This document shows, in pieces, positions 50,046 to 58,881 of a stretch of DNA of 64,000 nucleotides. A program made the translations under genes and the position numbers. How positions within the stretch are numbered: the first letter of the stretch is position 1; each line of letters starts with the position of its first letter. The notes beneath the pieces are model-generated. The model worked only from the letters and a program-made list of their open reading frames with translations, was not told where the DNA came from and did not search any database. Origin of the DNA: Bacillus sp. FJAT-47783 (GTDB lineage Bacteria > Bacillota > Bacilli > Bacillales > Aeribacillaceae); NCBI RefSeq assembly GCF_022808615.1, contig NZ_JAKZKS010000010.1, forward strand, positions 59,371 through 123,370. Direction: 5' to 3'.

Positions 50046-51719
50046 TTACTTTTTCAGATGATATACAATGGACTCGTACGGACGAAGTGTTACTTGATCA
50101 AAAAGTTCGGATGAGTCATCATAGTTTGAAAGTAAAATATCCGCTTTATAACCTTCTAAATCTATTTCCTCTGGCAAAAGAAATGTTGTAGTGTTTCCAT
50201 AGAAATTGTTGACGACAAGAAGTTTTTCGCTCTCCGCATTTCGAACATAAGCAAAAATTTCCGGATGATCTGCTAAAATAAGCTGGTAATCTCCGTCTAT
50301 GATGACATCGTATTCTTTCCGGAGTTGAATCAGCTTTTGATAATGATAAAAGATAGAATCTTGATCTTTTATTGCATCTTCTACATTAATTTGTTCATAA
50401 TTTGATGCCACTTTAATCCATGGAGTTCCTTTTGTAAAACCACCGTGCTTATCCCGATTCCACTGCACAGGTGTACGAGAATTATCACGCGATTTACTTT
50501 GTAAAATCGTTAATATCTCTTTTTCATCCATTCCTTTTTCTTTTAAAATATGAAACATATTTATAGATTCCACATCTCGATAGTCCTCAAGGCATTGAAA
50601 ATTCGGATTAGTCATCCCGATTTCTTCTCCTTGATAAATGTAAGGTGTTCCTTGCATCATATGAATCGTTGTTGCAAGCATTTTGGCAGACTCTTTATGA
50701 TACTTCTCATCATTTCCATATCTTGAAACAATTCGCGGTTGGTCATGGTTACACCAGAACAAGGCGTTCCAACCTCCACCCTCGTTCATTTTCGTTTGCC
50801 ATTCTGATAAAATGTTCTTTAATGCTAAAAAATCAAAATCTGCAACTGTCCATTTCTCTCCGTTCGGGTAATCCACTTTTAAATGATGAAAGTTAAAAGT
50901 CATATTTAATTCTTGATTTTCCCGTTTCGTATATTGAATACAATGGTCGATGGAAGTAGAAGACATTTCGCCTACTGTCATCATGTCGTAATTTGAAAAC
51001 ACTTCGCGATTCATTTCCTGTAAAAATTCATGGATTTTCGGACCGTCCGTATAAAATCTTCTTCCATCCCCATCGTAATCATTTGGGAAATCTTGATTTT
51101 TCGAAATTAAATTAATAACATCTAAGCGAAAGCCGTCTACACCTTTTTTTAACCAAAAGTGCATCATATTATATACGTTTTCCCGTAATTCTTCATTTTC
51201 CCAGTTTAAATCCGCTTGTGTTACATCAAATAAGTGTAAATAGTATTGTCCGGTCTTTTCATCATACTCCCACGCGTTTCCTCCAAATTTTGACTCCCAA
51301 TTCGTCGGAGCACTCCCGTCTTCATTCGGCTCTTTCCAAATATAGAAGTTACGATACGGATTGTCCTTGCCTTTTTTTGCCTCTTGGAACCATGGATGTT
51401 CTGTTGAAGTATGGTTAATGACAATATCCATAATAATTTTCATGTCACGCTTATGCGCTTCTAATAATAATTGATCAAAATCTTCCATCGTTCCATATTC
51501 TTTATGAATTTGAAAATAATCACTAATATCGTATCCATTATCTTTTTGTGGAGATTGATAAATCGGTGTTAACCAAACAACATCTACCCCTAATGTCTTT
51601 AAGTAATCTAGCTTTTGAATTATTCCTTTAAGATCCCCAACACCATTTCCGGTTGTATCATAAAAGCTTTTCGGATAAATTTGATAGACGACTGATTTTT
51701 TCCACCAAGGTTGTTTCAT
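50046..51719 (-). CDS. treA: Trehalose-6-phosphate hydrolase TreA (GH13)
   Basis: Cytoplasmic alpha,alpha-phosphotrehalase of 557 aa that splits trehalose-6-phosphate to glucose and glucose-6-phosphate. GH13 regions: DIVINHTSTEHPWF, GFRLDVINLI (nucleophile Asp), MTVGEMSS (acid/base Glu) and WCNHDQPRIVSRYG. It begins WWKKSVVYQIYPKSFYDTTG, typical of the TreA/oligo-1,6-glucosidase group; context with treP and treR decides the substrate. RBS AAAGGAGTAAG before ATG 51719. It follows treP by 92 bp. Confidence 0.93.
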   Translation of the reverse strand: MKQPWWKKSVVYQIYPKSFYDTTGNGVGDLKGIIQKLDYLKTLGVDVVWLTPIYQSPQKDNGYDISDYFQIHKEYGTMEDFDQLLLEAHKRDMKIIMDIVINHTSTEHPWFQEAKKGKDNPYRNFYIWKEPNEDGSAPTNWESKFGGNAWEYDEKTGQYYLHLFDVTQADLNWENEELRENVYNMMHFWLKKGVDGFRLDVINLISKNQDFPNDYDGDGRRFYTDGPKIHEFLQEMNREVFSNYDMMTVGEMSSTSIDHCIQYTKRENQELNMTFNFHHLKVDYPNGEKWTVADFDFLALKNILSEWQTKMNEGGGWNALFWCNHDQPRIVSRYGNDEKYHKESAKMLATTIHMMQGTPYIYQGEEIGMTNPNFQCLEDYRDVESINMFHILKEKGMDEKEILTILQSKSRDNSRTPVQWNRDKHGGFTKGTPWIKVASNYEQINVEDAIKDQDSIFYHYQKLIQLRKEYDVIIDGDYQLILADHPEIFAYVRNAESEKLLVVNNFYGNTTTFLLPEEIDLEGYKADILLSNYDDSSELFDQVTLRPYESIVYHLKK

Positions 51720-51764
51720 CTACACTTACTCCTTTTACTTTGTATCTATTTCAAATACAGAGAA

Positions 51765-51798
51765 CGATACAAGTGAAATATGTTTTTCACTCGTATCG
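51765..51798 (-). promoter_or_regulatory. Intercistronic hairpin between treP and treA
   Basis: CGATAC-AAGTGAAA pairs with TTTCACT-CGTATCG. On the minus strand no T tract follows, so an RNA-stability or processing element is more likely than a terminator. Confidence 0.5.
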
Positions 51799-51811
51799 TT
51801 TTTATATCGTT

Positions 51812-53224
51812 TTATTTCTTCAGTTTCATTTTCGCGATCAAGTAAGTTGCAACAAAAGGTACGACTAACACAATGATCATTCCAATGATGAAGGATCCCC
51901 AATTTTCAGCAAAAATGGAGATGATTCCTGGTAATCCCCCAACACCAATTGATTTCGCCTGAACCCCGTTTACGGTAATGTACAATCCAGCAATGGCTGA
52001 GCCGGTAATCGCTGATAAAAATGCGAAACGATAGCGTAAGTTCACACCAAACATCGCTGGTTCTGTTATGCCTAAAAATGCGGAAATTGCAGATGTAGAC
52101 GCTAAACCTTTTAACTTCTCATCCTTCGTTACAAACATCATTGCAAGTGCGGCAGAACCTTGGGCAATGTTTGATAACGCAAGCATTGGCCATAAGAACG
52201 TTCCACCTGTTGTACCGATTAGCTGTAAGTCAACAGCTAAAAACGTATGATGCATACCTGTTATAACAAGCGGTGCATAAAGACCTCCGTATAATAAACC
52301 ACCGATTGCTGGTACGGCGTCAAAAATTCCGACCACCGCATCTGTTAGTGCATTCCCAATTGTAAATGTAATAGGACCAATGACAATAAACGATACAAGA
52401 CCGGTCACTAATAGCGCAATCGGGGCAACAAGGAGCAATTGTAATGAGTCCGGAATACGTTTTTTCAAAAATACTTCTATCTTCGCTAACACATAAGAAG
52501 CAAATAGGATTGGTAAAACTTGTCCTTGATAACCAACTTTCTCAACTACTAAACCGAATAAATTCCACGTTGGAATTGCACCTTCTTGCTGTGCAGCACC
52601 GTACCCCCAAGCATTTAAGAGGTCAGGGTGTACAAGCATTAAGCCGAGTACAATCCCAAGCAATGGACTTCCACCGAATTTATTTACTGCTGACCATCCG
52701 ATAATACCTGGTAAAAATACAAATGCCGTATTAGCAATTAAGTTAATAATTCCCGCTATATCTTTCCATTCTGTATGAACATCAATAAGTGCTTGTCCTT
52801 TATAAAACAAATCAGGAGCTGTTAAAACATTGTTAATACCCATAAGTAAACCAGCTGTTACGATAGCAGGTAATATCGGAATAAAAATATCAGCTAACGT
52901 TTTTATAAGTTTTTGCAAAACATTTAAATTTTTGGCTGCTTCTTCTTTCACATCGTCTTTTGATGCTTTTTCAAGGTTTGTTTGCGCTAACAATTCATTG
53001 TATACTTTTTCAACGGTTCCTTGACCAATAACGACTTGGAATTGCCCATTTGTAGAGAATGATCCTTTGACAACTTCAATTTGTTCAAGTTTTTTTTGAT
53101 CTACCTTTCCTTCGTCTTGAAGGATTAAGCGTAGGCGTGTTACACAATGTGTCGCTTTTTGAATGTTCTCTTTTCCACCAATGGCGTCAATAATTTGATG
53201 CACTTGTTCTTGATACGGATTCAT
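51812..53224 (-). CDS. treP: Trehalose PTS permease, EIIBC component TreP
   Basis: A 470-aa PTS enzyme II. The EIIB domain leads (IIDAIGGKENIQKATHCVTR) with the phosphorylated Cys in THCVTRLRL; the EIIC domain spans ten helices from about residue 105 (ADIFIPILPAIVTAGLLMGI). There is no EIIA domain, so a glucose-type EIIA must be supplied in trans. It imports and phosphorylates trehalose. Start ATG 53224 behind AGGGGGGT; the open frame extends 37 codons further but crosses the cre and operator region. Confidence 0.94.
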   Translation of the reverse strand: MNPYQEQVHQIIDAIGGKENIQKATHCVTRLRLILQDEGKVDQKKLEQIEVVKGSFSTNGQFQVVIGQGTVEKVYNELLAQTNLEKASKDDVKEEAAKNLNVLQKLIKTLADIFIPILPAIVTAGLLMGINNVLTAPDLFYKGQALIDVHTEWKDIAGIINLIANTAFVFLPGIIGWSAVNKFGGSPLLGIVLGLMLVHPDLLNAWGYGAAQQEGAIPTWNLFGLVVEKVGYQGQVLPILFASYVLAKIEVFLKKRIPDSLQLLLVAPIALLVTGLVSFIVIGPITFTIGNALTDAVVGIFDAVPAIGGLLYGGLYAPLVITGMHHTFLAVDLQLIGTTGGTFLWPMLALSNIAQGSAALAMMFVTKDEKLKGLASTSAISAFLGITEPAMFGVNLRYRFAFLSAITGSAIAGLYITVNGVQAKSIGVGGLPGIISIFAENWGSFIIGMIIVLVVPFVATYLIAKMKLKK

Positions 53225-53236
53225 ACTAACCCCCCT

Positions 53237-53251
53237 AGAAATCGTTTTCAT
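53237..53251 (-). promoter_or_regulatory. cre site (CcpA) in the treP leader
   Basis: On the minus strand ATGAAAACGATTTCT matches WTGNAANCGNWNNCW at every position. It lies just upstream of the treP RBS. Confidence 0.7.
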
Positions 53252-53265
53252 ATTTTCTAAAAAAA

Positions 53266-53280
53266 ATAAATCGCTTTCAT
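53266..53280 (-). promoter_or_regulatory. Second cre-like site in the treP leader
   Basis: ATGAAAGCGATTTAT on the minus strand has one mismatch to the cre consensus. It lies between the first cre and the TreR operators. Confidence 0.55.
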
Positions 53281-53290
53281 ACCCTTGAAT

Positions 53291-53304
53291 CATGTATATA
53301 CATG
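53291..53304. promoter_or_regulatory. TreR operator, promoter-proximal
   Basis: CATGTATATACATG, a perfect 14-bp palindrome just downstream of the predicted treP transcription start. Confidence 0.8.
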
Positions 53305-53314
53305 TTATGATTTC

Positions 53315-53343
53315 ATTGTATTCTTGTATATACATGTTGTCAA
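53315..53343 (-). promoter_or_regulatory. SigA promoter of treP
   Basis: Minus strand TTGACA (53343-53338), 17-bp spacer, TACAAT (53320-53315). The spacer contains one TreR operator. Confidence 0.8.
53323..53336. promoter_or_regulatory. TreR operator inside the promoter spacer
   Basis: CTTGTATATACATG, 32 bp (three turns) from the other operator, so both face the same side of the helix. Confidence 0.8.
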
Positions 53344-53474
53344 CAATTTTCTTTACTTAATAGAAAATAAGGTAAATAATTAAAAATGACGTTTAATGGG
53401 CAATTTAAAAGGGTAAATATTATTCGTTATTGGATTTTTATCGTTTTTTTTATGCATGGAAAGGGGAATATGAA

Positions 53475-55013
53475 TTGAGGAAAATATCGAATGTTTTTTG
53501 GATTACGTTATCGATAGTCCTTGTCATGGTGTTGTTTGGCGTATTTACACCGACAAGCTTTGAATCATTTACAAGCAAATTGCAAAGTATGATTACTAAC
53601 ACATTTGGCTGGTATTATTTAATTATCGTTACCATATTTGTCGTCTTTTGTTTCTTTTTAATCTTTAGCCCGATTGGAACGATTAGACTTGGAAAACCGG
53701 ATGAAAAACCAGAATATAGTCGTGTATCTTGGTTTGCGATGCTCTTTAGTGCTGGGATGGGGATTGGTCTTGTCTTCTACGGTGCAGCTGAACCGCTTTC
53801 TCACTTTGCTGTGAGTCCTCCTCTTGCAGAAGCCGGATCAGCAAAAGCAATAAAAGATTCAATGCTTTATACATTTTTCCACTGGGGGATTCATGCATGG
53901 GGAATTTATGCTCTTGTCGCTTTATCCCTTGCTTATTTTAAGTTTAGAAAAGGCAAGCCTGGATTAATCAGTGCATCATTAACTCCATTATTAGGAAAAA
54001 AAGCAGACGGCAAAGTTGGCGTTATGATTGATGTGATTGCCGTATTTGCAACACTTGTCGGTGTCGCTACTACTTTAGGCTTCGGTGCCACACAAATTAA
54101 TGGAGGGCTCTCTTTTTTATTTGGTATTCCAAATAATTTCTTTGTCCAATTTTTAATTATCGCCATTGTAACGGTTCTCTTTTTAATAAGTGCATGGTCT
54201 GGACTTAGTAAAGGAATTAAATATTTAAGTAATGCGAATATGATTTTAGCTATATCTTTATTTGTTTTAACACTTATTATCGGCCCTACTTTATTGATTT
54301 TAAATATGTTTACAGATACGATTGGGGCTTATATTCAAAATATCGTTCGGATGAGCTTCCGAATTGCCCCATTAAATGAAGAACATCGGAGCTGGATTAA
54401 CGGATGGACGATCTTTTACTGGGCTTGGTGGATGTCTTGGTCACCATTTGTTGGAATTTTTATCGCAAGGGTTTCAAAAGGAAGAACAATTCGAGAATTT
54501 TTAATTGGTGTACTATTAATGCCTCCTCTCATTAGCTTTTTATGGTTTTCTGTTTTCGGTGTGACCGCTATTGATATTCAAGCAACAGGTGTTACCGACT
54601 TAACTGCATATGCGACAGAAGAGACATTGTTTGCCGTATTTAACCAAATCCCATTAACCACCATTTTATCGGTTATTGCCGTTACGCTAATCGGTACCTT
54701 TTTTGTTACATCGGCAGACTCCGCTACATTCGTTCTTGGAATGCAAACGACTTACGGTTCATTAACTCCACCTAACACGGTGAAGTTAACGTGGGGAATT
54801 GCCCAATCAACGATTGCTCTCATTCTTCTTTACACAGGCGGGCTACAAGGATTGCAAAATGCATTAATTATATCAGCATTTCCATTTTCAATTATCATGG
54901 TGTTAATGTTGATATCACTTTATAAAGCACTAACAAAAGAGAAAAAAGAACTCGGTCTATATATTAAACCGAAAAAAGCTCCAAAACCGAACCCAAAACT
55001 AGATAAAGCGTAA
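53475..55013 (+). CDS. opuD: BCCT-family glycine betaine transporter (OpuD type)
   Basis: Sodium-coupled betaine/choline/carnitine transporter of 512 aa and twelve helices. Signatures: [20 protein letters not shown], and the aromatic ligand helix [20 protein letters not shown] followed by [10 protein letters not shown]. It imports osmoprotectant under salt stress. Start TTG 53475 ([12 protein letters not shown]), 8 nt from GGGG; the upstream in-frame extension has no RBS. OpuD is the closest B. subtilis type, but BCCT substrates are hard to predict. Confidence 0.9.
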   Translation: MRKISNVFWITLSIVLVMVLFGVFTPTSFESFTSKLQSMITNTFGWYYLIIVTIFVVFCFFLIFSPIGTIRLGKPDEKPEYSRVSWFAMLFSAGMGIGLVFYGAAEPLSHFAVSPPLAEAGSAKAIKDSMLYTFFHWGIHAWGIYALVALSLAYFKFRKGKPGLISASLTPLLGKKADGKVGVMIDVIAVFATLVGVATTLGFGATQINGGLSFLFGIPNNFFVQFLIIAIVTVLFLISAWSGLSKGIKYLSNANMILAISLFVLTLIIGPTLLILNMFTDTIGAYIQNIVRMSFRIAPLNEEHRSWINGWTIFYWAWWMSWSPFVGIFIARVSKGRTIREFLIGVLLMPPLISFLWFSVFGVTAIDIQATGVTDLTAYATEETLFAVFNQIPLTTILSVIAVTLIGTFFVTSADSATFVLGMQTTYGSLTPPNTVKLTWGIAQSTIALILLYTGGLQGLQNALIISAFPFSIIMVLMLISLYKALTKEKKELGLYIKPKKAPKPNPKLDKA

Positions 55014-55023
55014 TGATTCATTT

Positions 55024-55154
55024 CGGGGTTGTCCGAAAAGTGGTATTTACGCCCAGAATTCTAAAAAAGTAGACCTCAAGAATGTTGATTTCACAGCATT
55101 CTTGAGGTCTTAATTTTGGAGAGATTTACGCACAAATGGACTTTTTGACAGCCT
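55024..55154. mobile_element. MITE-like element with IS-type inverted ends
   Basis: Ends GGGTTGTCCGAAAAGT (left) and AGGCTGTCAAAAAGTC (right, complemented) match at about 12 of 16 positions. CATTT occurs directly outside both ends (55019-55023, 55155-55159), a possible target duplication. The interior holds a perfect 13-bp hairpin (GACCTCAAGAATG, 55072-55084, with 55097-55109) that may also terminate the transporter gene. No ORF. Confidence 0.6.
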
Positions 55155-55258
55155 CATTTATTTTCCCACCATACTTCCAAATTTCATAATTCAAGATATT
55201 TTTTTGAACAAATTGTGAATTTTATGTTTCTTTTTTGTGACATTTCCGTTATACTAAG

Positions 55259-55272
55259 TGTAAGCGATTACA
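55259..55272 (+). promoter_or_regulatory. cre-like site before the 62-aa gene
   Basis: TGTAAGCGATTACA matches the cre core (TGNAANCGNWNNCW) and lies 4 nt after a TATACT -10-like box (55250-55255), overlapping the expected transcription start. Confidence 0.5.
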
Positions 55273-55295
55273 TAACAAAAAGGGGGAGTTTTGAC

Positions 55296-55484
55296 ATGGT
55301 CGTTTCGGTCATGAAATATTTTTATCTTTTAGTAGCTATATTTTGCTTAGCAATTGGTGTTATAGCAGGTTTTATGCAAGAGCTACCCCTATCTGTATTA
55401 ATCGGAACATTGAGCGTTATAAACTTTGGTTTATATTTCGTTTTCCATCGAGAAGCATTAAACAAACAGCATACACATAGATAA
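55296..55484 (+). CDS. 62-aa two-helix membrane protein
   Basis: From ATG 55296 (MVVSVMKYFYLLVAIFCLAI) behind AAGGGGGAG. Two helices (YLLVAIFCLAIGVIAGFM; LSVLIGTLSVINFGLYFVF) and a basic tail (HREALNKQHTHR). Not recognised. The cre-like site at its predicted start suggests catabolite control. Confidence 0.65.
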   Translation: MVVSVMKYFYLLVAIFCLAIGVIAGFMQELPLSVLIGTLSVINFGLYFVFHREALNKQHTHR

Positions 55485-55502
55485 CAAATGTATAATTATA
55501 GA

Positions 55503-55539
55503 CAAAAAAGCGGTTCGGTAAGCTCGAATCGCTTTTTTT
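55503..55539. terminator. Bidirectional terminator
   Basis: AAAAAAGCGGTTCG / CGAATCGCTTTTTTT, shared by the 62-aa gene and the convergent photolyase gene. Confidence 0.85.
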
Positions 55540-56827
55540 ATATGTCAAATGTTAGTTGTTCCTCATGTACTTTCATAGGGCGTTTTTTATTTGTATATAC
55601 TTTGTAAAGGTCCATAACGGGTGCATCATATTTTAGATAAAAGAATCCGGGATATTTCCAAGGCTCGTGTATATATTTCGTTGGTATATGCTTTAATTCC
55701 GGAATGTTCCGTTTAATGAATTCTCCGTCTGGGTCTATTTTTTTTGAGAGCTTAATCGGATGAATGACTTTATCGCAAGATTTTATATAATGAAGATGAA
55801 TAGTCGGCTCGTAATCGATCAATAGTTTCGCTAATTCTCGTGCAATCTCTTGTTCATCAATTTTCATTTCTTTTAACACGGATACAATAGCTAATCTTGA
55901 TTGATGATCAATCCAACCCGTTTTTTGAAGAAACCGTATCATCGCATCAAAAATAGGAATTCCTGTCTTTCCTTCTATCCAATTATTTTTTAGGGCCATC
56001 TTTGACGATGACGGAACATCATGTTTATAAAATGCAGACAATTGGGAGCGTTCATACAATGAATCGACAAATTTCTCGAACTTCTTTGCCTCTCCTTCTT
56101 CTAACGCTTTTTGCACCTCTTGTACGATGAACCGTACTGAGATATTTCCCCATGATAAATAAGGTGATAAACTACTCGAATCCCGAATGAAATCAGCGAT
56201 TAAGTCACGACTTTCACGGTTCGACCCTTTCTGAATAAACGTGTGAAGCGTTTCAATCGCATTCATTTCACCACCTTCAAGACCGAAACGAATTCTCTCT
56301 CCATCAACTTTAAACGAATAAAGATCGTCTAACTCCGTTCGGAACGCTTTTGGCCACAATTTTAGTATTGGAAACCTTCTCGGAGTCGGATACATCTCTT
56401 CCTGCATATATTCCTTCCATTTCTTCTTGAATTGTCGCTCCGTTTCGATTTCTGGAAAATGACATTCTTTTGGGAAGCTCGAAACAGGGAGAGCATGTTC
56501 ACTCATCCAGTTTTTAATCCGCTCATGTCTCTCTTTCTCCTCATAATAAAAAATTCGGAATACACCAAATGTATAAAGGAGCTCCGAAAGCGCTTCTTCC
56601 ACTTCACCTATAAATAGAAATAACTTCGCACCTCTAGCTTCTAGTTGTGTCTTTAAGTGGGACAGGCTCTCGAGAACAAATTGAAAATGACGAATGGACA
56701 TCTCGCCTCTTGTCCAAAATGAAGGTTCTACAAGATAAAGAGGTAAGACAGGCCCTGCTTGTATTGCCTCTGATAAAGGTACATGATCGTGCAAACGTAA
56801 ATCACGATGAAATAACACGACATTCAT
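55538..56827 (-). CDS. Photolyase/cryptochrome-family protein, divergent C-terminal FAD domain
   Basis: A 429-aa photolyase homologue. The N-terminal alpha/beta domain is normal (MNVVLFHRDLRLHDHVPLSE). The FAD domain keeps SLSPYLSWGNISVR, RSQLSAFYKHDV, GIPIFDAMIRFLQKTGWIDH and KKIDPDGEFIKRNIPELKHI with YIHEPW, but the usual NNGGWQW segment, a flavin-binding and electron-transfer region, is replaced by LLIDYEPTIHLHYIKSC. Start ATG 56827 after GGAG; the GTG 9 nt upstream is less likely. It may still repair pyrimidine dimers or serve another role. Confidence 0.85.
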   Translation of the reverse strand: MNVVLFHRDLRLHDHVPLSEAIQAGPVLPLYLVEPSFWTRGEMSIRHFQFVLESLSHLKTQLEARGAKLFLFIGEVEEALSELLYTFGVFRIFYYEEKERHERIKNWMSEHALPVSSFPKECHFPEIETERQFKKKWKEYMQEEMYPTPRRFPILKLWPKAFRTELDDLYSFKVDGERIRFGLEGGEMNAIETLHTFIQKGSNRESRDLIADFIRDSSSLSPYLSWGNISVRFIVQEVQKALEEGEAKKFEKFVDSLYERSQLSAFYKHDVPSSSKMALKNNWIEGKTGIPIFDAMIRFLQKTGWIDHQSRLAIVSVLKEMKIDEQEIARELAKLLIDYEPTIHLHYIKSCDKVIHPIKLSKKIDPDGEFIKRNIPELKHIPTKYIHEPWKYPGFFYLKYDAPVMDLYKVYTNKKRPMKVHEEQLTFDI

Positions 56828-57045
56828 AGTAGTCACTCCAACTCACCCATGTTATTACTATGATTGTACATGAATTAGCGTTAACCGAGAATACAACACG
56901 GAAATTCCATAGAGCAGCACCTTTTCCTATATTAGTAAAAATGTATATTTCCAGATTACCATAGTTAATTTCTGAATGCACAGATAATTTATGGAGGAGT
57001 CATTTCGTAAACAATGAGAAACCGAAAAGCAGTTACCCATACAAA

Positions 57046-57074
57046 AAGGGCACCACTTTTTTAGTGATACCCCT
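57046..57074 (-). terminator. Intrinsic terminator of the UPF0316 gene
   Basis: AAGGG-C-ACCACT / AGTG-A-TA-CCCCTT hairpin; the minus strand continues TTTTTGTATG. The neighbouring gap 56828-57045 shows no gene. Confidence 0.65.
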
Positions 57075-57096
57075 TAGTTATTATAAGAATGCTCAT

Positions 57097-57645
57097 TTAT
57101 TCGACCTTCGTTTTATTCATTTTTTTCCAACGTTTTTTCATCGAGTTTGTCATATACCCACCTTTAAAAGATCTTAATTCATAGGAGCTTAAGAAAGCAG
57201 TAGGCTCAATCTCATTTACAAGATCCAAAAATTCATCTTCCCGTGACCGTTTCGCTACGACTTCTAAGCGATATCGTTTGGAGCTCATTCCTTCTCCTTC
57301 AAATACCGTCACACCAAACCCAGCTTCTCTTAATTTATTTACAAGTCCAGAATTTTTATCAAGCAAATTGACGTTATACGTTACATAGCCTAACGCCATC
57401 TTCTTCTCGATGGCTCCGCCTAGCAGTAATCCAACACTGAATCCGATTACATATGCAGCGATATTATACCAGTTGGATAAATCTTGAAAGACAATCCCTA
57501 ACGCGACAATATAAATCGCACCTTCAAGTAGGCCAACTCCTGCTGCAGCTTTCGTTTGGTTCTTGACGAGAAATATTGTCCGAATGGTTAAAACAGGTAC
57601 ATATAAAATTTGTAATAAAAATATAAGTGCGGCTTGAATGAACAT
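57097..57645 (-). CDS. UPF0316/DUF2179 membrane protein (YebE type)
   Basis: A 182-aa protein: three N-terminal helices ([54 protein letters not shown]) and a C-terminal soluble DUF2179 domain ([39 protein letters not shown]). Function unknown. ATG 57645 follows AAGGAGGC, so the 22-codon upstream extension is rejected. Confidence 0.88.
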   Translation of the reverse strand: MFIQAALIFLLQILYVPVLTIRTIFLVKNQTKAAAGVGLLEGAIYIVALGIVFQDLSNWYNIAAYVIGFSVGLLLGGAIEKKMALGYVTYNVNLLDKNSGLVNKLREAGFGVTVFEGEGMSSKRYRLEVVAKRSREDEFLDLVNEIEPTAFLSSYELRSFKGGYMTNSMKKRWKKMNKTKVE

Positions 57646-57773
57646 ATAATAATGCCTCCTTCCAAACGATAAAACACGAACTGCTTGCATCGTACCACAA
57701 CATATTTCCAAAAAGAAAGTACTTCTTTTACATTTTCCCTCATAAATTTTTGGTAAACTTTAAAGAAATCATA

Positions 57774-57810
57774 AAGAAGAGCTCAATCGATATTCGAATG
57801 AGCTCTTCTT
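57774..57810 (-). terminator. Intrinsic terminator of the CPBP gene
   Basis: AAGAAGAGCTCA / TGAGCTCTTCTT perfect 12-bp stem about 40 nt past the stop at 57850. Confidence 0.75.
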
Positions 57811-57849
57811 TATCCTTATTTGCCTTTTAAGCACTGAGACACAACCGAT

Positions 57850-58569
57850 TTAGGCGCTTAATAGTAAAATAACCGCATATAAATTCCATACCATATGTAA
57901 AACGATTGGCACCATAAGAGACTTTGTCAAGTGATATAAACCGACGAATACCATCCCCATCACCGTTGCTGAAATTGGATAGCCAATGTGAAGAAGACCG
58001 AAAATAATCGATGAAACAAAAAAACCGACTAGGAAATGATATCTTTCCTCAAGAAAACGATGAATCAAGCCACGGTATAAAAATTCCTCCTTGATGGGGG
58101 TCACAATCGCTAAACTCAAAAATAAAAGAAAACTTTGGAGAACACTTGCCTTCGCCTCATCAATTCCAAACCTTTCCGGTTGAACCGAGATATCGTCCAC
58201 CTTCAACACCTCAATAAATAAATATTGAGAAGCCATTAAGATGACGATCCCAAGCAAAAGATACCCATACGTTTTCACCCTTTTCAAAGGAGCAAACGAA
58301 CAAGCATCTAAAATATATGACCGAATGTTTTTAAACAATATGAATACAATCAAAAACATAAATGCGTCCATCAAAATCACATTGTTACCGGTAAATAAAA
58401 AATCTACAACTTCCTTTCCTGTTATCTCTTGGATGATCCCAGCAATAAACCCAATAATAACACTTAACCCTAAAAAGCTAATGCCAAATAGAAGAATCGA
58501 TTTCCACGTGATCTTTGGTTTATAATTAGGAGTCGTCTGCTGTACGTTTGTTTTCACTGTCTCGTTCAT
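57850..58569 (-). CDS. CPBP-family intramembrane metalloprotease
   Basis: A 239-aa membrane protein with about eight helices. Catalytic motifs: PIKEEFLYRGLIHRF (EExxxR), IIFGLLHIGYP (FxxxH) and VPIVLHMVWNLYAV (HxxxN/D). This family includes Rce1-type prenyl proteases and bacteriocin-immunity proteins; no prenylation or bacteriocin gene is near. RBS GGAGAGAGAG before ATG 58569. Confidence 0.9.
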   Translation of the reverse strand: MNETVKTNVQQTTPNYKPKITWKSILLFGISFLGLSVIIGFIAGIIQEITGKEVVDFLFTGNNVILMDAFMFLIVFILFKNIRSYILDACSFAPLKRVKTYGYLLLGIVILMASQYLFIEVLKVDDISVQPERFGIDEAKASVLQSFLLFLSLAIVTPIKEEFLYRGLIHRFLEERYHFLVGFFVSSIIFGLLHIGYPISATVMGMVFVGLYHLTKSLMVPIVLHMVWNLYAVILLLSA

Positions 58570-58838
58570 ACTCTCTCTCCCTTTCTACTAAATAACTATC
58601 AAACCTATGAATAAACTGAAGGATTGAATAATCAATATACAAATAGCAAAATGACAAGAATTTTCCCCTGAAGATTATTTTACCAAATAAGTAAACATAT
58701 GAGAAAGATTATTTATAGAAAACTCCTATCATACTTATGCTTTCTCTATAATTCTCGAATACTTCTGCAAATAACCTACAGGACCGGCTTTATATTTTTA
58801 TCTCCTAATATTGCCTAAGTGCTTATGATTTTAGAAAT
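58570..58838. other. Intergenic region without a supported gene
   Basis: AT-rich gap between hutH and the CPBP gene; holds the CPBP RBS and presumably its promoter. I see no ORF with an RBS, repeat or RNA. Confidence 0.5.
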
Positions 58839-58839
58839 A

Positions 58840-58875
58840 AAAAACCTTTAAAGCAACTTGAACGCTTTAAAGGCT
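58840..58875 (-). terminator. Intrinsic terminator of the hut transcript (after hutH)
   Basis: CCTTTAAAGC / GCTTTAAAGG stem followed on the minus strand by TTTTTTATTT, 7 nt past the hutH stop. In B. subtilis hutUIGM follow; here the transcript appears to end. Confidence 0.85.
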
Positions 58876-58881
58876 TTCACT

